Part shown: piece by piece, positions 1 to 13,134 of the stretch | Layout of the letters: the number at the start of each line of letters is the position of its first letter | Numbering within the stretch: position 1 is the first letter of the stretch | Origin: an uncultured Thalassotalea sp. | GTDB taxonomy: Bacteria; Pseudomonadota; Gammaproteobacteria; Enterobacterales; Alteromonadaceae | Assembly (NCBI GenBank): GCA_947492575.1 | Contig: CANLNK010000003.1 | Location: 62,001 to 126,000, forward strand | Reading direction: 5' to 3' | Length of the DNA: 64,000 bases | Made by a program: the position numbers and the translations under genes | Notes under the pieces: model-generated | Databases searched by the model: none | Seen by the model: only the letters and a program-made list of their open reading frames with translations | Told to the model about the DNA's origin: nothing

Positions 1-414
1 ATGGAAAATCAGAACAATATTACGCAGGAAATGACTCAAGAGCAGTGGGTAAAAGAAAAATACCAAGAGGCATTGAAATACTTAGCTGATAAAGGTGTTA
101 TCGGTACAACTGTGAAAACAGATGAATGCCGCCACTTAGGCCCATACGTTGCTGTTTGGCATATTTCAGACACCAACAACAAAAGCTACTGGGTAATCAA
201 CGGCGACGTACCTACTGATCACGTTAATATTGACGTATCAAAAGACGCTCGTGATGTTATGCGTCATTTTTCACTAAAGTGGCAGATGCAAGCGGAAAAC
301 TTGTTAGGTGCCGAAGATAGCTCTCAGCAAGAATTCGGTAGGTTTTTGATCAACAAGGCTGAAAATTTATACCGCCTATACGAAGACGCGAATGTTTGGG
401 GCGCAGAGGCATAA
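1..414 (+). CDS. DUF4826 family protein
   Basis: A 137-residue acidic cytoplasmic protein with no signal peptide or membrane segment. I recognise it by its overall pattern as DUF4826, a small family of unknown function common in Alteromonadales. The centre holds an aromatic-rich stretch (VAVWHISD near residue 50, YWVINGD near 64) followed by a helical C-terminal half. The reading frame opens with ATG at the first base of the window, so an upstream start cannot be excluded and the ribosome binding site is not visible. It converges on the minus-strand acetyltransferase gene. The family assignment is from memory; no function should be inferred. Confidence 0.75.
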   Translation: MENQNNITQEMTQEQWVKEKYQEALKYLADKGVIGTTVKTDECRHLGPYVAVWHISDTNNKSYWVINGDVPTDHVNIDVSKDARDVMRHFSLKWQMQAENLLGAEDSSQQEFGRFLINKAENLYRLYEDANVWGAEA

Positions 415-459
415 TCCGTCGAAGTTTGATTAGCGACGATAAAATTGTTTTGTCAAGGG

Positions 460-921
460 CTAGTGGCTTAAATAGCACTTTTTGCCAATGATTTGATCTA
501 TGGGGCAGGTCATTTGCTGTTTTGGTAAACCGGCCTCCATAAATACGCCACCAACAGGCTTAAAGCCATTCTTAATGAAATAGTCCACTGCTTCCAGTGG
601 ACTATGAATGTAAACTTCACTTAGCGACAGATCTCGAGCAGCTTTAAGTAAGCCTTTCAGAATCAGCTCGTCTAAGTTTTGTCGGCGGTGTTCTTTAATA
701 ACGGCAATGCGTCCAATTTCTCCAGAAGGGAGAATGCGACCAGTCGCTACGGGTTCTTGTGAATTGTCATCGCAAATGAGCATGTGAATAGCCTGACGAT
801 CTTTACGGTCAAATTCTACGCGTTTTGGAATGCGATGCTCGCAAATAAAAACACGTTCTCGAACAGTTTTAAGCAGGGGAGCTGCAAACTCCCAAGAAAC
901 ACGACTGACGCTGTAATGCAT
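460..921 (-). CDS. GNAT family N-acetyltransferase
   Basis: A 153-residue protein with the GNAT fold: an N-terminal strand-helix containing RERVFICEH (about residues 21-29), a core strand around IGRIAVIKEHR (about 69-79) that would carry the acetyl-CoA pyrophosphate loop, and the late DYFIKNGFKPVG segment (about 112-123) typical of the fold. The layout is close to the ElaA/YjcF type. The acceptor-CoA loop is atypical: RRQNLDELIL replaces the usual R/QxxGxG/A. The start lies 4 nt after the stop of roxA on the same strand, so the two are probably co-transcribed. The substrate is not predictable from sequence. Confidence 0.8.
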   Translation of the reverse strand: MHYSVSRVSWEFAAPLLKTVRERVFICEHRIPKRVEFDRKDRQAIHMLICDDNSQEPVATGRILPSGEIGRIAVIKEHRRQNLDELILKGLLKAARDLSLSEVYIHSPLEAVDYFIKNGFKPVGGVFMEAGLPKQQMTCPIDQIIGKKCYLSH

Positions 922-925
922 GTTA

Positions 926-2071
926 CTAATCGATATACCAGTAGCCCATATTTAAAACACTAGTTAACATCTGTACATTAATCAAACAATCCGTGAAACT
1001 TTTTAGACGATCTGTGGTCAAAGGCTCATTTTTTGCCAAAATGCTTGCTAATTCTCGTGTTGTATCACTTATTGCTACTCGATCACCATTAATATAGAAG
1101 TCACCATTTTGTTCATTTATAAGTGCTTTTATACCAAGTACTGGTCGAACAAAAATTTCAGGGTCATTTAAATACCCGATCACAGCTTCTTCAGTAAATG
1201 GCTCTACTGGCACTAATAGCTCTAATGTGTGGTGGCTTCGTGTCGTAAATGAAGAAACCATATCACTAAAGACATCTAAATCATTGGCACTTTCAATCAT
1301 AAATGACTTTAACGCTTTAATGTCTTTAGTCGCCAATAGCTCAGGTGTTTCCGTCGGCGTTCTTTCACTATCCCCAAATCGATTTTCGGCTAAGCATTTA
1401 TCAATCATAGTGTCGGCTAGTGCTGACACGAGCTCTTGTCCATTAGGCGCTTGGAAGCCAACGGAATAGTTAAGCGAGTTTTCGATTGCAACGCCGTTGT
1501 GAGGGTGGTTAGGCGGAATGTAAAGGATATCACCCGGCTCTGTTATCTCATCGATTAACGGTGTAAATGGTGATACTTGCTTTAAGTCTTCGTGAGGAAG
1601 TAATTGTTCAAGTGTGTTGTCAGGTAAACCTACTTGCCAGTGGCGCTTTCCCTCTCCTTGGATAATAAATACATCGTATTGATCTAAATGCGCTCCGACA
1701 CCGCCATTAGGTGTTGAAAAGCTCACCATAACGTCATCAATGCGCCAGTTCGGTAAGAACTTAAACGGCGAAATTAAGGCACTAGTTGTTTCTGACCAAT
1801 TGTTTACCGCTTGAACTAGTAGTGTCCAGTCTTGTTCACCAAACTTGGAAAAGTCTTCGAATGGGCCGTGCTCAACTTGCCAGTTATCAAAATTGTTATG
1901 CTTGATAATTCGTGACTCTAGCTCTTGCTCCATTGCAAGGCCCGCAAGTTCGTCAGCAGAAATGGGATCTTGGAAATCCTCGAAACCTCTTTTGATTAAT
2001 AATGGCTTTTTCTGCCAGTATTCTTTCATGAATGTTTCAGGCGTTAAATCAGCCCAATTAATTGTGTACAT
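926..2071 (-). CDS. roxA: 50S ribosomal protein L16 arginine hydroxylase RoxA (YcfD), JmjC/cupin oxygenase
   Basis: A 2-oxoglutarate/Fe(II)-dependent oxygenase of 381 residues, close to the length of E. coli YcfD, which hydroxylates an arginine of ribosomal protein L16. The JmjC iron triad is visible as H128-x-D130 in GAHLDQYDVF and H191 in NHPHNGVAIEN. The N-terminal LTPETFMKEYWQKKPLL is the usual opening of the YcfD/NO66 family, and the C-terminal third is the winged-helix/dimerisation region. It sits downstream of purB, separated by a probable terminator, and directly upstream of a GNAT gene. E. coli also carries ycfD near purB, which supports the call. Confidence 0.93.
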   Translation of the reverse strand: MYTINWADLTPETFMKEYWQKKPLLIKRGFEDFQDPISADELAGLAMEQELESRIIKHNNFDNWQVEHGPFEDFSKFGEQDWTLLVQAVNNWSETTSALISPFKFLPNWRIDDVMVSFSTPNGGVGAHLDQYDVFIIQGEGKRHWQVGLPDNTLEQLLPHEDLKQVSPFTPLIDEITEPGDILYIPPNHPHNGVAIENSLNYSVGFQAPNGQELVSALADTMIDKCLAENRFGDSERTPTETPELLATKDIKALKSFMIESANDLDVFSDMVSSFTTRSHHTLELLVPVEPFTEEAVIGYLNDPEIFVRPVLGIKALINEQNGDFYINGDRVAISDTTRELASILAKNEPLTTDRLKSFTDCLINVQMLTSVLNMGYWYID

Positions 2072-2107
2072 AATTACCTAGCCTTAACAAAAAATCTTGG
2101 TAAATAA

Positions 2108-2133
2108 AAAGGGGCTCATCTGAACCCCTTATT
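2108..2133 (-). terminator. Probable rho-independent terminator after purB
   Basis: Read on the minus strand, GGGGTTCA and TGAGCCCC form a short GC-rich stem with one G-T pair, followed by CTTTTTATTT. It lies between the purB stop and the roxA start, so it probably separates the two transcription units at least partly. Confidence 0.6.
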
Positions 2134-2157
2134 TGATAAGCTTTCGTGAACGATCAA

Positions 2158-3534
<1,377 letters not shown>

Positions 3535-3555
3535 CTAAAAACCAATAGATAAAGT

Positions 3556-4173
3556 TTAATAAATTTCGTTGAGTAATTGTTTAGCACAATCTAGAAGTTT
3601 AGAACGTGCAAATAAAATATTTCTACGTTTACCACCCACTTGGCGCCAGAGAACTGCGCTGCGTACACCTGCCAATAAAAGCGCTCTTACTTTGTGTTGA
3701 TTAGCTTCAATTTTAAGAATGCTTGGATCACCAGCTACCTGAATTCTAGCGCCTAGTGGGCTAATGAGATCGCTATAGATGCTAGCTATACTGCTTATCA
3801 TTTGCGGGCTGGTAAGGTGATAGTGGTTAGTTTGGCGTTGGATATCATCGATACGTTGACCGAGCGCATTGAGTTGCTTGCTGTTTTTTGTAAGGCGGCG
3901 CTCTAAATTCAGAAGGCTGACGATATATCGTGTTAACTCGGGGTCTTTTTGCTTATTTTCGTTACCTAAGTGATAACTCAGTGCTTTTAAGCCATCTTGC
4001 AGATGACTAAGCTCACCACCGTATACATCTAACGTGTCTGAAGGTGATGTATTGATAATACTGGAGAGCATAACTTCGAATTGTTCGTCGTCTACACTTC
4101 CTTGGCGGGCAATTTTTTGCACCATAGCCGCTATTTGACAAATAGCGGCGAATGTAATGGTTTGATCTCTCAT
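3556..4173 (-). CDS. hflD: High frequency lysogenization protein HflD homologue
   Basis: A 205-residue, mostly helical protein without signal peptide, matching the HflD family in length and pattern (AAICQIAAMVQKIARQG near the start, LLNLERRLTKNSKQLNALGQRID in the middle, RALLLAGVRSAVLWRQVGGKRR near the end). In E. coli HflD is a peripheral membrane protein that binds the phage lambda CII activator; its housekeeping role is not established. The start is 5 nt from the mnmA stop, and purB follows after about 30 nt, so these are almost certainly one transcript. Confidence 0.93.
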   Translation of the reverse strand: MRDQTITFAAICQIAAMVQKIARQGSVDDEQFEVMLSSIINTSPSDTLDVYGGELSHLQDGLKALSYHLGNENKQKDPELTRYIVSLLNLERRLTKNSKQLNALGQRIDDIQRQTNHYHLTSPQMISSIASIYSDLISPLGARIQVAGDPSILKIEANQHKVRALLLAGVRSAVLWRQVGGKRRNILFARSKLLDCAKQLLNEIY

Positions 4174-4178
4174 TATGC

Positions 4179-5336
4179 TTAACGAATTAATGTATTAATA
4201 ATGCCGCCACCAAGACAAACATCGCCTTGGTAGAATACAACTGACTGTCCCGGAGTAACCGAGCTTTGCTGTTCATCGAACATGATTTCATATTCATCAT
4301 TTTCTAACGGTGTAACCGTACAGTTTACGTCGTCTTGGCGGTAACGTGTTTTTACTGTGCACGTAAATGGCGCTTCGACAGCTTCTCTGTCAACCCAATG
4401 TAACTGGTTAGCGATTAACCCTTTAGAAAATAGTCTTGGGTGATTATGACCCTGGCCAACAATAAGTACGTTGCGTTCTAAATCTTTATCAACAACATAC
4501 CAAGGCTCGTCGCCTGCGTTTGCTAATCCACCAATGCGAAGACCTTTGCGCTGTCCAAGTGTGTGGTACATAAGACCATCATGTTCACCAACAACGTCAC
4601 CTTCAGCGGACTCAATTTTACCAGGCTGTGCTGGTAAAAATTTTTGTAAGAAGTCTTTAAACTTGCGCTCACCGATAAAGCAGATGCCGGTGCTGTCTTT
4701 TTTGTTGTGTGTAATTAGGCCTGCTTTTTCAGCGATAGCACGTACTTCTGGCTTTTCGATATCGCCGACAGGGAAGAGTGTTTGACCAACTTGCTTGTGA
4801 CTTAGGGTGTATAAGAAATAGCTTTGATCTTTGTTGCTATCTAGGCCGCGAATCATGTGCCATTTCTCGTTGCCATTTTTGTCTAAACGATAATCGCGGC
4901 GCACGTAATGGCCAGTTGCAATGTAATCTGCACCTAAGTCTTCACAAGCGAACTCAAGGAAAGCTTTAAATTTAATTTCCTTGTTACACATGATATCTGG
5001 GTTTGGTGTACGGCCTGCTTTGTACTCCGCAAGAAAGTATTCAAATACATTGTCCCAGTATTCAGTAGCAAAGTTGATGGTGTGAAGCTTAATACCAAGC
5101 TTGTCACATACTGCCTGTGCATCAATTAAATCTTCTGCTGCAGCACAATATTCATCAGTATCATCTTCTTCCCAATTTTTCATGAATAGACCTTCTACCT
5201 GATAGCCTTGTTCAAGTAACAAGTATGCAGATACAGATGAGTCTACACCGCCAGACATACCCACAATAACGCGCGTATCTTCAGGTGCTTTTTGATTCGG
5301 AAGATTTTTTAATAACGAATGTTCGCTAGATGACAT
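4179..5336 (-). CDS. mnmA: tRNA-specific 2-thiouridylase MnmA
   Basis: Catalyses 2-thiolation of the wobble uridine in tRNAs for Lys, Glu and Gln, using ATP and sulfur relayed from the Tus proteins. The PP-loop SGGVDSS is at about residues 28-34. The nucleophilic cysteine is C117 in MCNKEIKF and the persulfide cysteine is C219 in [10 protein letters not shown], the pair that defines MnmA. The central QSYFL motif and a C-terminal beta-barrel complete the fold. Length (385) is slightly above the usual ~370 because of an N-terminal extension before [10 protein letters not shown]; an AGAGAG-like ribosome binding site supports the ATG chosen. Confidence 0.97.
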   Translation of the reverse strand: MSSSEHSLLKNLPNQKAPEDTRVIVGMSGGVDSSVSAYLLLEQGYQVEGLFMKNWEEDDTDEYCAAAEDLIDAQAVCDKLGIKLHTINFATEYWDNVFEYFLAEYKAGRTPNPDIMCNKEIKFKAFLEFACEDLGADYIATGHYVRRDYRLDKNGNEKWHMIRGLDSNKDQSYFLYTLSHKQVGQTLFPVGDIEKPEVRAIAEKAGLITHNKKDSTGICFIGERKFKDFLQKFLPAQPGKIESAEGDVVGEHDGLMYHTLGQRKGLRIGGLANAGDEPWYVVDKDLERNVLIVGQGHNHPRLFSKGLIANQLHWVDREAVEAPFTCTVKTRYRQDDVNCTVTPLENDEYEIMFDEQQSSVTPGQSVVFYQGDVCLGGGIINTLIR

Positions 5337-5418
5337 TAATTCTCTCTACCAGGATAAAAACGGCGCCGAATTATAGCATAGTCATTTATGCCATAATAGA
5401 CTTTAAACACGTTATTTT

Positions 5419-5895
5419 TTAGGTCGATAAGTTAGTCTTTATAACACTTAGCGGTAGATGTTGGCCGCTTAAATAATCCTCGATACACTCGAGTACCATA
5501 GCACTGCGCAACTTGGTTTTATTTTGTTTAATTTCGTCGAGGGTGAGCCAGTGACAATTGATAATTTCGTCATCTTCAGGTTTACAAACGGGGGCTGATG
5601 TTCCTTCGATGTTAAAAACGAAGCAAAACCGAAGAAAGTGTAAATCTAGATCTTTTCGCTGAAAATAATAAATGCCGCTTAAATAGTTTGGTGCTAGCGA
5701 GAGTCCCGTCTCTTCTTTGAGTTCGCGTTTGGCCGCCGCTACTAGGCTTTCATTTGCCTCGATATGGCCAGCAGGCTGATTTAATACTTCTCTGCCATTT
5801 TCAATTTCTTCGACTAATAAAAATCGGTCTTGATAAGTAACAACCGCTGCAACTGTCGTGTTTGGCTTAAACTGTTCTACGCCATGATCTTTCAT
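5419..5895 (-). CDS. nudJ: Phosphatase NudJ (Nudix hydrolase)
   Basis: A 158-residue Nudix hydrolase. The Nudix box is perfect: G43-x5-E49-x7-R57-E58-L59-x-E61-E62-x-G64-L65. E. coli NudJ hydrolyses nucleoside tri- and diphosphates and HMP-PP, a thiamin intermediate. The assignment to NudJ rather than another Nudix subfamily rests on its place between rluE and mnmA, the same as in E. coli, together with the N-terminal pattern KPNTTVAAVV and the following FLLVEE. The gap to mnmA is about 80 nt. Confidence 0.93.
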   Translation of the reverse strand: MKDHGVEQFKPNTTVAAVVTYQDRFLLVEEIENGREVLNQPAGHIEANESLVAAAKRELKEETGLSLAPNYLSGIYYFQRKDLDLHFLRFCFVFNIEGTSAPVCKPEDDEIINCHWLTLDEIKQNKTKLRSAMVLECIEDYLSGQHLPLSVIKTNLST

Positions 5896-5993
5896 TCTTT
5901 TGTACTTATATGATGATTAAGAAATTTCTGAATTTGCCTTGCCTATGCAAGTAGTTTGGTAACGCTGACTGTTAATATAGTGTTAACCAGTCA

Positions 5994-6629
5994 TTATCCT
6001 TTTAGCAAGACAAATTCTCCGTTTTTAATTGTGTCTATCGACCAGTTGCCGATAGCGTATCGAATAAGTCGTAACGTAGGATTTCCGATATGTGCTGTCA
6101 TGCGTCTAACTTGCCTATTTCTACCTTCTGTGATGATGATTTCTAACCACGTAGTAGGGATGTTCTTACGCTCTCTAATTGGCGGAACTCTCTCCCATAC
6201 ATCAGGCGTATTCATAACTCGGACTTTAGCCGGAAGTGTTAAACCGTCTTTTAACTCAACCCCTTGACGAAGCTGTTCGATGGCCTCGTTAGACGGAGTG
6301 CCTTCAACCTGAACCCAATAGGTTTTTGGGGATTTGAATTTAGGGCTGGCAATTTTGTGTTGCAACTTTCCGTCGTTTGTTAATAACAAAAGCCCTTCAC
6401 TGTCTCGGTCTAAACGTCCAGCAGCGTAAACTTCTTTAACAGGAATAAAGTCTTTCAATGTTTTTCGGTTTTGGTCATCAGTAAATTGGCTCAAAACGTC
6501 ATAAGGCTTGTTAAACAATACAATTTTTCGGTCTTTTGGACTAACGTCTGGCTTTTTGTTAACTGGTCGTACCTTGGAGGGAAAACGTGCGTTACCCCTT
6601 GTCTGTGCTTTGCTTTTATTAGATATCAA
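5994..6629 (-). CDS. rluE: 23S rRNA pseudouridine(2457) synthase RluE
   Basis: RsuA/RluB-family pseudouridine synthase of 211 residues. The catalytic motif [11 protein letters not shown] places the active aspartate at D74. The family start [14 protein letters not shown] and the late [10 protein letters not shown] segment are present. There is no N-terminal S4 domain; instead about 30 basic residues precede the core, as in RluE, which modifies U2457 of 23S rRNA. It is divergent from the monomeric isocitrate dehydrogenase gene, the same arrangement as rluE/icd in E. coli, and heads the block running through nudJ, mnmA, hflD and purB. Confidence 0.94.
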   Translation of the reverse strand: MISNKSKAQTRGNARFPSKVRPVNKKPDVSPKDRKIVLFNKPYDVLSQFTDDQNRKTLKDFIPVKEVYAAGRLDRDSEGLLLLTNDGKLQHKIASPKFKSPKTYWVQVEGTPSNEAIEQLRQGVELKDGLTLPAKVRVMNTPDVWERVPPIRERKNIPTTWLEIIITEGRNRQVRRMTAHIGNPTLRLIRYAIGNWSIDTIKNGEFVLLKG

Positions 6630-6764
6630 CGGTATCTACTCATTGAAAATATTTGTCGGATGAATGTTGGCTATTTTAATGTGGTTTGTTTTTAAGTACT
6701 ATTCGCCATCGAAAAAATTTTTATCTGCTAGTAATTCGCTGGCTAGTGGACAGGCATTTACTAA

Positions 6765-9014
<2,250 letters not shown>

Positions 9015-9040
9015 TAGATATATCGACATAACTCGTATAA

Positions 9041-9066
9041 AAAGCCTGCAATTGCAGGCTTTTTTG
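9041..9066 (+). terminator. Rho-independent terminator of monomeric icd
   Basis: AAGCCTGCA and TGCAGGCTT form a perfect stem with a tiny AT centre, immediately followed by a run of T. It begins about 27 nt after the stop of the monomeric isocitrate dehydrogenase. Confidence 0.88.
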
Positions 9067-9138
9067 TTTTATATTATCCAGCCGTGTTTAATTTTTTATC
9101 AATTTAACTAAATTGGTATAACAGTAGGCAAAATAGTT

Positions 9139-9777
9139 TTGGATTTCTTTCAAGGTTTACTGCTCATCAGCTCAATTCATTTGCTTGCAGCTGCATCCCC
9201 AGGCCCCGATTTTGTGCTGGTTTCTCAACAAACAATGTCGTCTGGTAAAAAGGCAGGGCTTTTAACTAGCTTAGGGATTGCATTGGGTCTATCCATACAT
9301 ATTATCTATTCTTCGCTAGGTTTAGCCGTCGTTATATCTCAATCAGAATGGTTGCTGTGGGCGATAAAAATACTAGGGGCTGCATACTTGGTTTTCTTAG
9401 GCGTCCAAGGCTTAAGAGCAAAGCCGCGTGCGGTAGCGACTTCTTCGTTGGAGTCATCACAAACTGAGCACGTGCCGTCAAGTAAAAGCATTATTTTCAA
9501 AGGATTTTTATGTAACGCGCTTAATCCGAAAGCGCCTATTTACTTCGTCGCACTGTTTACATTGGTACTATCCCCTGACCTTCCGCTTTGGCAATTGTCT
9601 GTTTATGGGATTTGGATGATGGTGCTTCAATTCTTATGGTTCGCGACAGTCGTATTTTTACTCAGTAGACCGATGTTGAATAGACAATTTCAGAATAAAG
9701 CGCATTGGATAGACAGAATGCTGGGTGTAACACTTGTCGCTATGGGCATCAAAGTAGCTTTAACAAAGCTTTCCTAG
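9139..9777 (+). CDS. LysE/RhtB family amino-acid exporter
   Basis: A 212-residue membrane protein with six likely transmembrane segments. The family signature SPGPDFVLVSQQTMSSGKKAGL (residues about 20-41) follows the first helix, and the second conserved block GIALGLSIHI is intact. LysE/RhtB proteins export amino acids or their analogues across the inner membrane; the substrate cannot be told. The start is TTG (no ATG fits upstream of the first helix) with only a weak AGG about 11 nt before it. It follows the icd terminator, so it needs its own promoter, and is followed 12 nt later by the binding-protein gene. Confidence 0.88.
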   Translation: MDFFQGLLLISSIHLLAAASPGPDFVLVSQQTMSSGKKAGLLTSLGIALGLSIHIIYSSLGLAVVISQSEWLLWAIKILGAAYLVFLGVQGLRAKPRAVATSSLESSQTEHVPSSKSIIFKGFLCNALNPKAPIYFVALFTLVLSPDLPLWQLSVYGIWMMVLQFLWFATVVFLLSRPMLNRQFQNKAHWIDRMLGVTLVAMGIKVALTKLS

Positions 9778-9792
9778 AAAGGTCGATTTTTG

Positions 9793-10566
9793 ATGATTGG
9801 CGCCTGTTCTAGAATATTCCTACTGCTTGTTGTTAGCTTGATAAGTTTTATTGTAGAAGCTGAAGAGGAACTCGTACTAAGGTATGACCCTTCGGGCTCA
9901 AATAGTTGGGTACCATACTATATACAAGGTGCAGAGAATCCAGGGATTCTGGGAGAATATGTTCCTCATTTACTAGCTGAAGCGGGGATTGCAGGTAAAA
10001 AAGTTGTGCTGCCTGCTGCACGAATGCAATTGGCTTTGGAAAAAGGAGAGATTGATTTCGATATTATCAGTCCCTCATGGTTGAGCGAAGGGGAGCAGTC
10101 AAAAGTTATCTTTAGCAAGCCATTTTTAAAAGTTACTGAGTACATTGTGACTTTGGAACAACAGAATTCACCAACAACAATAGATTCAACACTTCTCCCA
10201 AAGCAACAAGTTAAATCATACCAAGGTAAAGTTATTGGTACTGTTCGTGGGTATTATTATCACGACGATGATACGTTTACGCGAATGGACTTCTCGTCTG
10301 AGCGCGAACTGCTATTGGCACTGGCATCAGGTAGAGTGAAAATGGCTATAATCGGTGAGAAAACAGCAAAATATTGGGCCAGTAAACTGCGTATCGCAAT
10401 TGATTTTCCCATCTTGCATTCTTCTGGAGAGCTGCACCTTAGGCTCAATAAAGAACACCAACCCATTCTAAATATGCTCAACGAAGCAATCGATGCTTTG
10501 TCTGAAAAGGGACTAATAGAACAATTGTCGAAAAAGTATGAAGGAGACTGGCAGGGTGCATATTAG
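9793..10566 (+). CDS. Periplasmic substrate-binding protein, family 3 type
   Basis: About 257 residues. An N-terminal hydrophobic signal peptide (IFLLLVVSLISFIVEA) is followed by a two-lobed binding-protein domain (VLRYDPSGSNSWVPYY near the start; GTVRGYYY and SGRVKMAIIGEKTA in the second half), resembling SBP_bac_3 proteins that bind amino acids or similar small ligands. No ABC permease or ATPase gene is adjacent, so it may be an orphan receptor-like protein rather than a transporter part. A TTG lies directly before the ATG; AAAGG spacing fits either. The gene ends one base before the ATG I chose for the next gene. Confidence 0.75.
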   Translation: MIGACSRIFLLLVVSLISFIVEAEEELVLRYDPSGSNSWVPYYIQGAENPGILGEYVPHLLAEAGIAGKKVVLPAARMQLALEKGEIDFDIISPSWLSEGEQSKVIFSKPFLKVTEYIVTLEQQNSPTTIDSTLLPKQQVKSYQGKVIGTVRGYYYHDDDTFTRMDFSSERELLLALASGRVKMAIIGEKTAKYWASKLRIAIDFPILHSSGELHLRLNKEHQPILNMLNEAIDALSEKGLIEQLSKKYEGDWQGAY

Positions 10567-10567
10567 T

Positions 10568-11329
10568 ATGCTGAAACTGAAATACCACTTAGTAGCTTTT
10601 CTTACTTCACCTCTTTGGATTTTCCAAGGAATACGACTCAAGAAAGTCGCAGTAAGATTACCTGAGGCTGCAGGGGAGCGTGATTTCGTTGAACGTAATC
10701 CCGCCGATGAACCACAAAACAATCACAACCAAGACAATGTTCACCAAAAAAACAAACCGCTGAACCTATTGGTGTTGGGGGATTCTGTTGCAGCAGGTGT
10801 TGGTTGTAGCACGATTCAAAATGGTCTACCTGGCGCAGTTGCAATTGAGTTAAGTTCACGGAATGGGGCTCAGGTAAATACTAAAGTTGTTGCTACTTCG
10901 GGCTTTAAACTTAGCGACGTTATTAATTCACTCTCAAATGTTGGTGATTTCAACGCAGACCTTATTGTTATCTCTGTCGGAGTGAATGATGCGAAAGGTT
11001 TTACTTCGTTATCTAAATGGCGGTTACAACTCGAACGTTTACTTGTAACCTTACAAAATAGTGGCGAAAACAAGCAGATCATTTTGCTAGCAACCCCTGA
11101 TTTAGCGAAGTTTCCACTCATTCAAAAACCTTTATCCTCAGTGTTAGGTTTAAAAGCTCAGCTTCTTAATCTAGTGTCACAGTTTATTGTTAGTGATATG
11201 GACAACGTACACTTTCATCGTGCTGACTTTGATTTATCACAAGTGAATGAACTGTTTGCAACTGATGGTTTTCACCCCAACAGTAAGGCGTGCCGACAAA
11301 TTGCGGTTAGTATCGCCGATTCCTATTAA
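10568..11329 (+). CDS. SGNH/GDSL-family hydrolase
   Basis: A 253-residue esterase-like protein. Block I is LVLGDSVAAGVG with the nucleophilic serine, block III is GVND, and block V is DGFHPN with the catalytic Asp and His; together these define the SGNH fold. An N-terminal hydrophobic segment (YHLVAFLTSPLWIFQGI) probably anchors or exports it, followed by a polar Asn/Gln-rich linker to about residue 65. I chose the ATG two bases after the preceding stop; a longer frame starting inside the upstream gene is possible. GDSL hydrolases act on lipids or acetyl esters; the substrate is unknown. Confidence 0.85.
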   Translation: MLKLKYHLVAFLTSPLWIFQGIRLKKVAVRLPEAAGERDFVERNPADEPQNNHNQDNVHQKNKPLNLLVLGDSVAAGVGCSTIQNGLPGAVAIELSSRNGAQVNTKVVATSGFKLSDVINSLSNVGDFNADLIVISVGVNDAKGFTSLSKWRLQLERLLVTLQNSGENKQIILLATPDLAKFPLIQKPLSSVLGLKAQLLNLVSQFIVSDMDNVHFHRADFDLSQVNELFATDGFHPNSKACRQIAVSIADSY

Positions 11330-11521
11330 AAAAAGCTTAATTTTTAGCGAGATGGCAACATTTGCTAATTATCTAACTATACTTGAATTACGACTAAATA
11401 TTCACCAGATGTATAGTCGGTATAACCTAAACAGAATTAGTGTAAAAACTCTTTTTAGTTTAGCTTTAACCTTAAGCGTATCACCGCTAAAAAAATATCT
11501 TAAAAATCGGGGGATTGCCTT

Positions 11522-12772
11522 ATGTCAGAAAACGTTACTGTTCCGCAAGAAGGTCAAAAAATAACGATTGAGAATAACAGTCTGAATGTTCCAAACAATC
11601 CAATCATTCCATTTATTGAGGGTGATGGTATTGGGGTTGATGTTACACCGACTATGATCAATGTTGTTAATGCCGCAGTCGCAAAGGCCTATGCTGGAGA
11701 AAAGCAAATCCATTGGATGGAAGTCTATGCGGGAGAGAAAGCTACTCAAGTTTATGATTCAGAAACTTGGTTGCCGGAAGAAACGTTATCAATGTTTAAG
11801 GAATATAAAGTTGGTATCAAAGGTCCTTTGACTACGCCCGTTGGCGGTGGTATCCGTTCACTTAATGTAGCGTTAAGGCAAGTTCTTGATCTGTACGTAT
11901 GTCAGCGTCCTGTGCAATGGTTCACGGGTGTTCCTAGTCCTGTTAAACACCCTGAAGCTGTCGACATGGTGATTTTTAGGGAAAATTCGGAAGATATTTA
12001 CGCTGGTATTGAATATAAAGCCGGTACTGATGAAGCAAATAAAGTCATCAATTTTCTAACAGAAGAAATGGGCGTTTCGTCTATCCGTTTCATCGACAAC
12101 TGCGGTATCGGTGTTAAACCAGTTTCAAAAGAAGGTACAGAACGTCTCGTTAGAAAAGCAATTCAATATGCTATCGACAATGACAGAGATTCGGTCACTC
12201 TAGTGCACAAAGGTAATATCATGAAGTATACCGAAGGTGCCTTTAAAGAGTGGGGCTATCAATTAGCACATGACGAGTTTGGCGCAGATTTACTCGATGG
12301 TGGTCCATGGCTATCGTTGAAAAATCCAAAAACAGGAAAGGAAATCGTCATCAAGGACGTAATTGCAGATGCGATGTTGCAACAAATCTTACTTAGACCT
12401 GAAGAATATAGCGTTATAGCAACATTAAACCTGAACGGTGACTACTTATCTGATGCTTTAGCTGCTCAAGTAGGCGGTATTGGTATTGCACCTGGCGCAA
12501 ATATAAGTGACGAAGTGGCAATATTTGAAGCGACTCATGGTACAGCACCTAAATACGCAGGCTTAAATAAAGTAAACCCTGGTTCTGTAATCTTATCGGC
12601 AGAAATGATGCTTCGTCATATGGGTTGGGTAGAGGCTGCTGATTTAATGCTTAAAGGTATGTCGGGTGCGATTGAAGCTAAAACCGTTACCTATGATTTC
12701 GAGCGATTGATGGACGGTGCTACTTTAGTGTCTTGTTCAGAGTTCGGTGATGAGATAATCAAGCACTTGTAG
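11522..12772 (+). CDS. icd: NADP-dependent isocitrate dehydrogenase, dimeric type
   Basis: A 416-residue isocitrate/isopropylmalate dehydrogenase-family enzyme matching E. coli Icd in length. The substrate loop [17 protein letters not shown] includes the serine that AceK phosphorylates in E. coli, [14 protein letters not shown] is the next conserved block, and the metal/substrate signature [19 protein letters not shown] (about residues 301-319) is intact. NADP preference is inferred from family. It carries out the same reaction as the monomeric enzyme about 2.5 kb upstream. The upstream 190 nt have no gene; GGGGATTGCCTT gives a plausible ribosome binding site. Confidence 0.96.
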   Translation: MSENVTVPQEGQKITIENNSLNVPNNPIIPFIEGDGIGVDVTPTMINVVNAAVAKAYAGEKQIHWMEVYAGEKATQVYDSETWLPEETLSMFKEYKVGIKGPLTTPVGGGIRSLNVALRQVLDLYVCQRPVQWFTGVPSPVKHPEAVDMVIFRENSEDIYAGIEYKAGTDEANKVINFLTEEMGVSSIRFIDNCGIGVKPVSKEGTERLVRKAIQYAIDNDRDSVTLVHKGNIMKYTEGAFKEWGYQLAHDEFGADLLDGGPWLSLKNPKTGKEIVIKDVIADAMLQQILLRPEEYSVIATLNLNGDYLSDALAAQVGGIGIAPGANISDEVAIFEATHGTAPKYAGLNKVNPGSVILSAEMMLRHMGWVEAADLMLKGMSGAIEAKTVTYDFERLMDGATLVSCSEFGDEIIKHL

Positions 12773-12780
12773 AAAATATT

Positions 12781-12822
12781 TTGGAACCAATTGAGTTAAT
12801 AACCTCACTCAATTGGTTCCAA
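12781..12822. other. Long perfect hairpin downstream of dimeric icd
   Basis: TTGGAACCAATTGAGT and its exact reverse complement are separated by a 10-nt loop, giving a 16-bp perfect stem that begins 8 nt after the icd stop. It is not followed by a T-run, so it is not a standard intrinsic terminator. A separate bidirectional terminator lies just beyond. It could stabilise the mRNA 3' end or be a protein-binding palindrome. Confidence 0.7.
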
Positions 12823-12856
12823 TATTTGTACAAAGTATACAAAAGATTAAAAGCAT

Positions 12857-12886
12857 AAAAAAACACAGCAGTTGCTGTGTTTTTTT
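12857..12886. terminator. Bidirectional terminator between icd and cspD
   Basis: An A-run plus CACAGCA pairs with TGCTGTG plus a T-run, so both strands show a GC stem followed by T residues. It serves the converging dimeric icd (plus) and cspD (minus). Confidence 0.85.
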
Positions 12887-12912
12887 GAGCGCGCTTGCTA
12901 ATTAGCTTTTAA

Positions 12913-13134
12913 CTAACTCTCTGCGTCAGATTCAATTGGTACAATACTAGCTGCGTGGTGGCCTTTCGGACCTGCGTTAAGCTCGTAATTAACGTCTTGA
13001 CCAGCTTTTAAAGTTCTGTATCCTTCCATTTGAATAGTAGAGTAGTGAGCAAAAATGTCTTCTCCACCATCATCTGGACGAATGAAACCAAAACCTTTTG
13101 CATTGTTAAACCATTTAACTGTGCCGTGAGCCAT
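12913..13134 (-). CDS. cspD: Cold-shock-domain protein CspD
   Basis: A 73-residue single cold shock domain with both RNA-binding motifs, KGFGFI (RNP1) and DIFAHY (RNP2). The GYRTLKAGQDVNYEL segment and a position divergent from clpS, as in E. coli, favour CspD over CspA. E. coli CspD is a stationary-phase inhibitor of DNA replication. The upstream ~215 nt shared with clpS are very AT-rich, with T- and A-runs, and must hold both promoters. Confidence 0.92.
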   Translation of the reverse strand: MAHGTVKWFNNAKGFGFIRPDDGGEDIFAHYSTIQMEGYRTLKAGQDVNYELNAGPKGHHAASIVPIESDAES

